From positions 1-5,783 of the forward strand of contig JALWHA010000011.1 of NCBI GenBank assembly GCA_027038695.1: DNA of 5,783 nucleotides. The letters are read 5' to 3'. How positions within the stretch are numbered: the first letter of the stretch is position 1; every line of letters begins with the position of its first letter. Under the pieces are notes generated by a model, which had not been told where the DNA came from, ran no database searches, and worked only from the letters and a program-made list of their open reading frames with translations. Origin of the DNA: Acidobacteriota bacterium (GTDB lineage: Bacteria > Acidobacteriota > Holophagae > Thermotomaculales > Thermotomaculaceae). The position numbers and the translations under genes are program-made. Below are positions 1-5,195 of this stretch, one piece after another.

Positions 1-1086
1 TTTGCCGCCTATTTCAAACACAAATTTATCGTTTACCGTAAAATCCCCGTGTTTTGCATACTTTAAAGAGTTATCTACCCTTACCATAGAAACAAAAAAT
101 GCCTCTCTTATAGAGCCTATGTCAGGTTTATCACACAAAACATAAAACAAATTGGGATTACCTAACAAAACCTTATCAGGCTTTTGAAATAAAGCATTCC
201 CCTTTTTTGAATAGTAAAGAAGCGAAACCAATTCCCCTCTTTCAAGAGCAATAATGTAATTGTACAGCGTTTTAACATCAATCCCGAGGCTTTGAGCAAT
301 GGAATTAACATTAAAGCCCCCTGGGGTAACCTGGCACATATTGAACAACAACTTCTTCAACTTATAAACATTTGACGGGTTAATAGCAAAAATGTGCAAC
401 AAATCGCTTTCAAGCACTGACGAAATACTATTGGAAAGTTTCAAAAAATAGTCATTTTCATTCTCACTTTCAAGAAAATAAGGAAAACAACCGCTTTTCA
501 AATACTGGTAAAAATATTCAAGAGGCTTAATCCCTTTTGAAACAATCTCTCTGGATATCTCATAGTGATTGGATAGAATATCTTCCAATGAATAAGACGG
601 CAATTCAATCCCATTTTTCATTTCAATAAATTCCCTTAATGAGAGAATTGGTATATCAAACACAAGGCTTCTTATGCCTAAATCAGCCTTTGTCAAATCT
701 AACTGCAAAGCAGACGAGTCTGAAAAAATAACCTTTAAGTCAAGAAAATCATAAATGCTTTTCAGGTCTTTTTCAAAACCGCTTTGATAATGAATTTCAT
801 CAACCACAAGTATCTCCACCCCTATTCTGCTTAACTGCTCCGCAATCTCAAACAATGTTAATCCGCCTACCATAACACTATCCATAGAAACATAAACCTT
901 TTTATTTAAGGGAAGACCATTTTCTTTTAAGTATTGCAAAAGAATGGTTGTTTTACCCACCCCTTTAGCGCCTTTTAATCCCACCAATTTCTGGTTAAAT
1001 GAAATTTTATTAAAAACATTCCTTTTGTATTCAGGCAGGGATTTTGTCTGTATTATTCCGGAATACTCAAGTATCTTTTCTATCAC
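1..1086 (-). CDS. AAA-family ATPase with C-terminal DUF4143 domain, 3' end cut by window
   Basis: 362 codons are visible, with no stop before the window edge. The GTG start at 1086 is chosen because GGAGG (1097-1093) sits 6 nt upstream; the GTG at 1088 is followed at once by TGA. Residues 39-47 read GAKGVGKTT, a Walker A P-loop with Lys45. Residues 92-100 read ILVVDEIHY, a Walker B with Asp96 and Glu97. A sensor-like stretch, VIFSDSSALQL, follows, then LSLREFIE near residue 150, the usual S-x-REF motif of this family. Residues ~257-285 (GGFNVNSIAQSLGIDVKTLY) look like the winged-helix part of DUF4143. The last visible residues, FEIGGK, match the conserved block near the C-terminus, so probably only some tens of residues are missing. 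Such ATPases are common, often in many copies per genome, and their role is mostly unknown; ATP hydrolysis is expected. The gene is transcribed away from the rest of the window and looks like a separate unit. Confidence 0.93.
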   Translation of the reverse strand, partial: MIEKILEYSGIIQTKSLPEYKRNVFNKISFNQKLVGLKGAKGVGKTTILLQYLKENGLPLNKKVYVSMDSVMVGGLTLFEIAEQLSRIGVEILVVDEIHYQSGFEKDLKSIYDFLDLKVIFSDSSALQLDLTKADLGIRSLVFDIPILSLREFIEMKNGIELPSYSLEDILSNHYEISREIVSKGIKPLEYFYQYLKSGCFPYFLESENENDYFLKLSNSISSVLESDLLHIFAINPSNVYKLKKLLFNMCQVTPGGFNVNSIAQSLGIDVKTLYNYIIALERGELVSLLYYSKKGNALFQKPDKVLLGNPNLFYVLCDKPDIGSIREAFFVSMVRVDNSLKYAKHGDFTVNDKFVFEIGGK

Positions 1087-1114
1087 ACTATACCTCCAGA
1101 CCCTTTTTAACCTG

Positions 1115-1143
1115 ATTATACCACTTTTATGGAGTGCGCTCCA
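1115..1143 (-). promoter_or_regulatory. Promoter of the DUF4143 ATPase gene
   Basis: On the minus strand a perfect TATAAT lies at 1120-1115. About 17 bp upstream (1143-1138) is TGGAGC, a poor -35 that falls inside the first palindrome. The start of transcription would be near 1108, giving a leader of about 22 nt that contains the GGAGG site. The overlap of the -35 region with a palindrome suggests control by a DNA-binding protein. The -10 is seen directly; promoter activity is inferred. Confidence 0.65.
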
Positions 1144-1145
1144 TA
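1128..1145. promoter_or_regulatory. Operator-like palindrome, copy 1 (TATGGAG-4-CTCCATA)
   Basis: The 18-bp sequence TATGGAGTGCGCTCCATA has 7-bp inverted arms around TGCG. It covers the -35 region of the ATPase promoter and lies 7 bp upstream of its -10. A protein bound here would block or recruit RNA polymerase. A second copy starts exactly 32 bp further upstream. Confidence 0.7.
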
Positions 1146-1159
1146 TTTTTTCTAATTTT

Positions 1160-1177
1160 TATGGAATATACTCCATA
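1160..1177. promoter_or_regulatory. Operator-like palindrome, copy 2 (TATGGA-6-TCCATA)
   Basis: TATGGAATATACTCCATA repeats the outer arms of the palindrome at 1128-1145 (TATGGA and CTCCATA), with a different A/T-rich centre. The starts of the two copies are 32 bp apart, about three helical turns, so bound dimers would face the same side of the DNA. Conserved arms with a varied centre are what a dimer binding site would show. Confidence 0.65.
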
Positions 1178-1318
1178 CTTTAGCAGAAAAGAAACAAGAA
1201 CTTTTCGTAAAAAACAACATATCGCAAAATAATAACACCCCTTCTAAATCTTTTCATAAAAAAGCATAAAAAACACCTAAACTTTGGTACTTTAAAAAAA
1301 ACACAAAAATTCCCCAAA

Positions 1319-1368
1319 ATGTCCCTTAATGTCCTTTTATGTCCTTTTATGTCCTTTTATGTCCCTTT
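1319..1368 (+). repeat. Array 1: five tandem 10-bp units, ATGTCCYTTW
   Basis: The units are ATGTCCCTTA (1319), ATGTCCTTTT (1329, 1339, 1349) and ATGTCCCTTT (1359). There are no gaps, so each unit presents the same face about once per helical turn. The array ends 65 bp before the start of the propeller gene and 19 bp before its best -10 candidate. The same five-unit array, same strand, is at 4910-4959. This is more like a multi-site operator or activator region than a plasmid iteron array, whose units are usually about 17-22 bp. The binding protein is unknown; the double-HTH protein encoded at 3188-4894 is the natural candidate. Confidence 0.9.
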
Positions 1369-1387
1369 AAGTTTAATGCTTTTTTCC

Positions 1388-1393
1388 TTAAAT
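1388..1393 (+). promoter_or_regulatory. Candidate -10 box for the propeller gene
   Basis: TTAAAT matches the -10 consensus at four of six positions. It begins 20 nt after the last base of array 1, the same offset as TATAAT has from array 2. No -35 is visible: the expected place (about 1365-1370) is the end of the fifth repeat unit. This suggests that a protein on the array stands in for the -35 contact. Another possible -10, TTTAAT at 1372-1377, cannot be excluded. Confidence 0.4.
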
Positions 1394-1423
1394 TAGAAAC
1401 ATGTTTTGCTTAATAAAAATTCT

Positions 1424-1429
1424 GGAGGG
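1424..1429 (+). promoter_or_regulatory. Ribosome binding site that fixes the start at 1434
   Basis: GGAGGG lies 4 nt before the ATG at 1434 (5 nt if counted from the GGAGG core). The in-frame ATG at 1401 has no Shine-Dalgarno site, and starting there would put 11 extra residues before the basic n-region of the signal peptide. The shorter start is preferred. Confidence 0.85.
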
Positions 1430-1433
1430 CACT

Positions 1434-3167
1434 ATGAAAAGATGGAGAAAAGTTTTGTTGTTGGCGCTTTTTTCAATTTTTTGTATCTCACCGCAACTTT
1501 TTGCGAAAACAGAAGAAAATGTAATAACCCCAAAAGTTGAGTGGGAAACAGAGATAGAAGGAGCACTTTTAAATACAGTAATCGGCAAAAAAAATGTTGC
1601 ATTTGTTTCTAAAAAAACAATTTCCTCCATTTTAGGAACAATGGTTATGAATACAGCGAACACTAATATTGATACATTTCTTGAACTAACTATTTGTGAT
1701 AATAATACAGGCAAAGTTATAAAAACAATTAGTGAGGGGGTAAATTCAGCAAATATAGATAAAAATTACACAGGAAAAATTTACCCAATACCCGATGATA
1801 AAGAAGGAAACACAAGAATTCTTTTTATAACCACAACGATTTTTTGTGTAAACATTGATAAAAGCGAAATAATCTGGAAATATGATTTAGAAACCAACAA
1901 TGGAGCCTTCCCAATTGCACAAGAAGGTAATATATGCGTATTTATTGCACCGGAAAGCACAATTTTAGCAAGCAAGGGTTTTTTTGCCTCTTTAATTGGC
2001 ATAAATTTAGAAACAGGCAAAATGGAATATAAATATCCTAAAATCTATATAAACACTTACTTTCTCACCTATTATTACCATTATTTCCCTAAAACAAACA
2101 TTGTCACTTGTTTTATGAAAGCAAAAAAATCTTTTATGAAATCTCAACTAATATTAGCTGGAATATCTATTAAAGATGGGCAAATAAAATGGGAAACACC
2201 GATTAACTGTAAAATAAAAAAATTATCTGCGATATGGAGGGAAAATGATTTATACCTTTTTTATCCAATAAAAAAATGGGGAATAGGTAAAAAGGGGAAA
2301 AGTTATAGTTTAAAAAAAATTAATGTAAAAGACGGAAGTGCTATCATTGAAAAACAACTTACTTTTAATTCTAAAATCCTTGATATCACTGTATACAAAA
2401 ACTTCTTATTGTTTTACGGGAAAAGCATAATTTGCAAAAATGCAGAAACTTTAGAAAATTTATGGGAATTAGAAGAACATGGAAGCAATATATTTTTTAA
2501 TGATAAAATTTTCTTTTTTCATAAAAAACAAATTAAAGCCTTTGATTTATCAACAGGCAAATTTTTATGGAAAACAGACGTTCCATTTAAACTAAAAAAA
2601 ACAAAATTAAAAGCTATTATAAATGACAAGATTTTTATTGCATCTGAAAATAGCTTATACCTGATTAACATAGCCTCAGGTAAAACCTCCCAGCTAATGG
2701 CAATAGATAATATTTCAGACTGTGTCTATATTAAAGAATATAAAGAAATATGCGTTTTATGCGACAACCATTCTTCTTACAAACTAATTTGTCTTAGCAG
2801 TAATGATTTCTCACTAAAATTTAAAAAAGAATATTCCAAAAAACAAGACGGTAAAATTGCAACTATTTTCTACTTTCCTGTAGATAGATTTTTTTACATA
2901 TATCCTAAACATTACTATTTTTATGTCTCAATAAACCTTAAAATGACCCATTCAACAATAACCTTAACAGACCTATCTGATGGATACACCGATAAATTTT
3001 CTTTTAACGGAAGCATTCAAGGAGGTGACGTAACTAAAGATGAGAAAGGCAATATTGTAATGTTCTGGGAATATTCAACCGCCAAAAAAGAACTAAATTC
3101 CGTATTAGTTCCCACAAAGAATTATCTACAAAAGATTATCTTACCAAAAAATTCACCTTCTAACTAA
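1434..3167 (+). CDS. Secreted PQQ-like beta-propeller protein, function unknown
   Basis: The protein has 577 residues. It begins MKRWRK, then a hydrophobic stretch ending in LFA at residues 22-24, a typical signal peptidase I site. The Cys at 17 is not in a good lipobox, so this is probably not a lipoprotein. The rest has no further membrane segment. It carries repeated blade-like motifs of the PQQ/WD-like propeller kind: VEWETEI (~35), SEIIWKYDLET (~144), LETGKMEYKYP (~192), DGQIKWETPI (~248), AETLENLWELEEHG (~337) and DLSTGKFLWKTDVPF (~371). These pair a D/S-x-x-G-K turn with an aromatic strand. Such propellers bind partners or ligands; some help assemble outer-membrane proteins and some bind PQQ in dehydrogenases. 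I see no dehydrogenase signature, so no enzyme activity is assigned. The gene is very rich in A/T-ending codons and in Lys, Ile and Asn. It is preceded by the five-unit array and followed by its own terminator, so it is probably transcribed alone. Confidence 0.88.
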   Translation: MKRWRKVLLLALFSIFCISPQLFAKTEENVITPKVEWETEIEGALLNTVIGKKNVAFVSKKTISSILGTMVMNTANTNIDTFLELTICDNNTGKVIKTISEGVNSANIDKNYTGKIYPIPDDKEGNTRILFITTTIFCVNIDKSEIIWKYDLETNNGAFPIAQEGNICVFIAPESTILASKGFFASLIGINLETGKMEYKYPKIYINTYFLTYYYHYFPKTNIVTCFMKAKKSFMKSQLILAGISIKDGQIKWETPINCKIKKLSAIWRENDLYLFYPIKKWGIGKKGKSYSLKKINVKDGSAIIEKQLTFNSKILDITVYKNFLLFYGKSIICKNAETLENLWELEEHGSNIFFNDKIFFFHKKQIKAFDLSTGKFLWKTDVPFKLKKTKLKAIINDKIFIASENSLYLINIASGKTSQLMAIDNISDCVYIKEYKEICVLCDNHSSYKLICLSSNDFSLKFKKEYSKKQDGKIATIFYFPVDRFFYIYPKHYYFYVSINLKMTHSTITLTDLSDGYTDKFSFNGSIQGGDVTKDEKGNIVMFWEYSTAKKELNSVLVPTKNYLQKIILPKNSPSN

Positions 3168-3189
3168 GGGGCGTTATGCCCCTTTTTTT
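3166..3189 (+). terminator. Rho-independent terminator after the propeller gene
   Basis: AAGGGGC (3166-3172), a 5-nt loop GTTAT, then GCCCCTT (3178-3184) form a 7-bp stem, with a T-run to 3189. The hairpin starts on the last bases of the TAA stop codon. It also lies just past the stop codon of the convergent gene (3190-3188), but on that strand no U-run follows the stem, so it would stop leftward transcription less well. Confidence 0.85.
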
Positions 3190-4894
3190 ATTGGATTAAA
3201 CACCAATTATCCTGCCAGGTTTTGCCGTTCCAATAATGAGGGGTGAGTGCTTTCTTAATCTCATCCTGTGATAAAGAAATTTTTTTATATTTCAAAGGGG
3301 TATCAAAAATCCACGCTTTTTTTAACTTAAGCAAATACCCAAAACTAAAGGTTTTAATCCATGTTTGAACTACAATATCCCCTTTTCCCCAATACTGGGC
3401 AATTGCTCCAGTAACAATCAATTTATCGGGATAGTTGTTCAAATTATTAATCAACGCCAGTTGATAAGTTGTGTCAAGCCAATCTGAATAGTTCAACCTT
3501 GCATAAACTATTTTGAAATTCTTTAAATTCTCTTTTAACCCTTCATTGTAAGGAAAGAGGTCAAACTCAAATTTTTTATTAAAATCCCCTTCTATTCCAA
3601 ACACTATCTCCTCGCTAAAATTTACAAGGTCATTGTTTGTGCCGCTAACATACAACTCATTTTTACCGTCGTGGTTTAAATCCTTAACAACTGCGCTTCT
3701 AAACCACCCTGGATGGTAAATAATCCCTTTTTTGTTTAACTGTTCATCCAAAACCAATACGCAGGCTGGAAATACATCCGAGTTTGACATTAAAACAATA
3801 ATCTCATCTCTGCCGTCTTTGTTTAAATCACCACATTGAAGATAACGAATATCATCAATCCTGTAATCCGATTTGCCGAAACTATGGGAAAAAAGAAAGG
3901 ATTTTTTTTCTTTAAAAACCAGTTTGTTATCTTTTTGCAAATAAACTATAACACCGTTGCGTTCACCAGGGTTTATTACAATCAAATCCTTTAAAGAATC
4001 TCCGTTAAAATCACCTGTTGCATAGAATTGAGGCTTTTCAGCAGGATAGTTAATCCTGTTTCGTGCGGAAATTTCATTTGTAAACCTGTAATAAAAAGTA
4101 AGGCTATCCTTTTCATTCCCCTCAATAAATGCCTGCAACTTAACAAGGCTTCCGTCAACAGAGGCTTTTACAATTATCTCTCCCCCTTTGCTGCTGTTTT
4201 TCATTGCCAGCACCTTAACTCTAAAGATTAAAAAAAGTATGGAAAACAAAGCAACAGAAATCACAAAAACTGATTTGAAATTTAAAAGTGAAGAATACTT
4301 TTTTTCAGTTTTTACATTACTTTCACCTTTTTTCTCCTCTTTATTATTAAAAGCAACGCTAACTTTTTCATCTTGCAATTCACCTTGCTCTGGTTGTCTG
4401 CCACCATTTTCAGGCTCTTCTGGAGATGGAGCAATTTCTTTATCCTGATTAAATCCATTGTTATTACCCTGATTGTTTTCAGAAAATTCATCCAATTTCC
4501 CGTTTTCCACTAATTTTGTCGCAGTTTGAGATTTTAGTTTCGGTTTCTCATTCGGTTCCTTTACCCTCTCATACCATAAGTCCATTTCATCAATATAGCC
4601 AGTCAAATACCTGCCTATTTTATACAACGGTAACCCTTTTTTTCTCCATCTATCTATTGTCTTTTTACCAACTCCAAAATAAACACCTATTCTATCCAGA
4701 CTCTCTATTTTGTAAGATTTTATCCGCACCAACCAGGCTTTTAGTTCATCTTCGTCAACAAAATAGACCCCGTTTTTATCTTCCTTTATGGGGCTTTTTT
4801 CTGGTTCGTCTAAATCTATCCATCTTTGAACTGTATTAACAGACCTGTTTGCCTCTTTTGCAATACTGTCAACCCCTATAATCTTTTTTCCCAT
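3188..4894 (-). CDS. Transmembrane DNA-binding protein: tandem HTH domains, one membrane segment, FG-GAP-like sensor region
   Basis: The protein has 568 residues. Two helix-turn-helix units of the MerR/excisionase (HTH_17-like) kind lie in tandem. The first is at ~5-55, with SIAKEANRSVNTVQRWI and a wing ending DEDELKAWL. The second is at ~64-110, with RIGVYFGVGKKTIDRWRKKG, then LPLYKIGRYLTGYIDEMDLW. Residues ~111-204 form a polar Glu/Asn/Gln/Lys-rich linker. Residues ~206-224 are one hydrophobic membrane segment. The C-terminal ~340 residues carry three Asp-rich calcium-loop-like motifs of the FG-GAP/VCBS type: DFNGDSLKD (295), DLNKDGRDE (356) and DLNHDGKNE (405). With no signal peptide and DNA-binding domains in front, the N-terminus should be cytoplasmic and the propeller-like part outside. 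This is the layout of one-component membrane regulators such as ToxR and CadC, with different domains. The ATG at 4894 has GGGGGA 8 nt upstream; the array at 4910-4959 is directly before it. Its target, ligand and sign of control are unknown. Confidence 0.88.
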   Translation of the reverse strand: MGKKIIGVDSIAKEANRSVNTVQRWIDLDEPEKSPIKEDKNGVYFVDEDELKAWLVRIKSYKIESLDRIGVYFGVGKKTIDRWRKKGLPLYKIGRYLTGYIDEMDLWYERVKEPNEKPKLKSQTATKLVENGKLDEFSENNQGNNNGFNQDKEIAPSPEEPENGGRQPEQGELQDEKVSVAFNNKEEKKGESNVKTEKKYSSLLNFKSVFVISVALFSILFLIFRVKVLAMKNSSKGGEIIVKASVDGSLVKLQAFIEGNEKDSLTFYYRFTNEISARNRINYPAEKPQFYATGDFNGDSLKDLIVINPGERNGVIVYLQKDNKLVFKEKKSFLFSHSFGKSDYRIDDIRYLQCGDLNKDGRDEIIVLMSNSDVFPACVLVLDEQLNKKGIIYHPGWFRSAVVKDLNHDGKNELYVSGTNNDLVNFSEEIVFGIEGDFNKKFEFDLFPYNEGLKENLKNFKIVYARLNYSDWLDTTYQLALINNLNNYPDKLIVTGAIAQYWGKGDIVVQTWIKTFSFGYLLKLKKAWIFDTPLKYKKISLSQDEIKKALTPHYWNGKTWQDNWCLIQ

Positions 4895-4909
4895 CTTAAT
4901 TTTCCCCCA

Positions 4910-4959
4910 ATGTCCCTTAATGTCCCTTTATGTCCTTTTATGTCCCCTTATGTCCCTTT
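4910..4959 (+). repeat. Array 2: five tandem 10-bp units, ATGTCCYTTW
   Basis: The units are ATGTCCCTTA (4910), ATGTCCCTTT (4920), ATGTCCTTTT (4930), ATGTCCCCTT (4940) and ATGTCCCTTT (4950), with no gaps. The number, length, orientation and first unit are the same as in the array at 1319-1368, and both follow a CCCC-(A)AA stretch. The array lies 15 bp upstream of the regulator's start codon, on its leader side, and 19 bp before a rightward TATAAT. It could therefore act on both divergent directions. The units are not exact copies of those in array 1, so the core ATGTCC is kept while the T/C tail varies, as expected for a bound site rather than a recent duplication. Confidence 0.9.
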
Positions 4960-4964
4960 TTATA
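4959..4964 (-). promoter_or_regulatory. Possible -10 box for the regulator gene
   Basis: On the minus strand TATAAA (4964-4959) abuts and overlaps by one base the fifth unit of array 2. No convincing -35 is seen; TAGATT at 4987-4982 is the best at 17-bp spacing. If this is used, transcription would start inside the array and most of the repeats would be in the leader RNA, and a protein bound to the array would block initiation. Other starts are possible, so confidence is low. Confidence 0.3.
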
Positions 4965-4978
4965 CTTTAAAAAGGAAC

Positions 4979-4984
4979 TATAAT
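4979..4984 (+). promoter_or_regulatory. Candidate -10 box for the rightward genes
   Basis: A perfect TATAAT begins 20 nt after the last base of array 2. The expected -35 place (about 4956-4961) is the T-rich end of the fifth unit and does not match TTGACA. The same arrangement is found at array 1. Transcription from here would run into the small ORF at 5010 and the ankyrin gene at 5192. Confidence 0.5.
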
Positions 4985-5009
4985 CTATAAAAAAACGGAG
5001 TGTATTTAA

Positions 5010-5195
5010 ATGTATCTGTGTTTTCATATCAAAAAATATTTTAACAGTAAAGAAAATCTTAATCAAATATTTATTAAAAAAAACAATAGAAAAAAAAACA
5101 AAAATTACCTCAAAAAAAACAGAGACACAACTACTTTTTTCTCAAGAAATTCCGCACATATTAACCATCAAATAATCATACAGGGGGAAGTATGA
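5010..5195 (+). CDS. Doubtful small ORF, Lys/Asn-rich, coupled to the ankyrin gene
   Basis: The ORF has 61 codons. In favour: GGAG (4997-5000) lies 9 nt before the ATG, TATAAT lies 25 nt before it, and the stop codon TGA (5193-5195) overlaps the ankyrin start codon as ATGA, the usual form of translational coupling. Against: the product is low-complexity, with runs such as KKNNRKKNKNYLKK that simply reflect A-rich DNA. It has no recognisable domain, and its last residues are encoded by the Shine-Dalgarno region of the next gene. It could be a small basic protein, a leader ORF for the ankyrin gene, or a chance ORF in a leader of about 200 nt. I do not recognise it. Confidence 0.25.
   Translation: MYLCFHIKKYFNSKENLNQIFIKKNNRKKNKNYLKKNRDTTTFFSRNSAHINHQIIIQGEV

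Noticed and set aside
944..1183. 79-codon plus-strand ORF
   Set aside because: It lies opposite the start of the DUF4143 gene, including its P-loop codons and promoter, and has no domain.
1201..1265. Imperfect direct repeat CTTTTCRTAAAAAA at 1201 and 1250
   Set aside because: It is one A/T-rich pair in a low-complexity spacer and probably due to composition.
1319..1368. CRISPR array or plasmid-type iteron origin
   Set aside because: There are no spacers between units, the units are only 10 bp, and no replication initiator or DnaA-box cluster is visible. Both arrays lie at promoters.
1401..1433. Earlier in-frame ATG for the propeller gene (11 extra codons)
   Set aside because: It has no Shine-Dalgarno site and would lie at or next to the inferred transcription start, while ATG 1434 has GGAGGG and begins a normal signal peptide.
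1388..2020. Minus-strand ORFs at 1388-1714 and 1781-2020
   Set aside because: They are shadows of the propeller gene, with no ribosome binding site or recognisable product.
4028..4839. Plus-strand ORFs at 4028-4231, 4188-4448 and 4516-4839
   Set aside because: They lie opposite the regulator gene, whose domains are clearly coded on the minus strand.
1288..4973. Word TACTTTAAAAA near both arrays (about 1288 and 4963)
   Set aside because: It lies upstream of array 1 but downstream of array 2, so it has no consistent position, and A/T bias makes chance likely.
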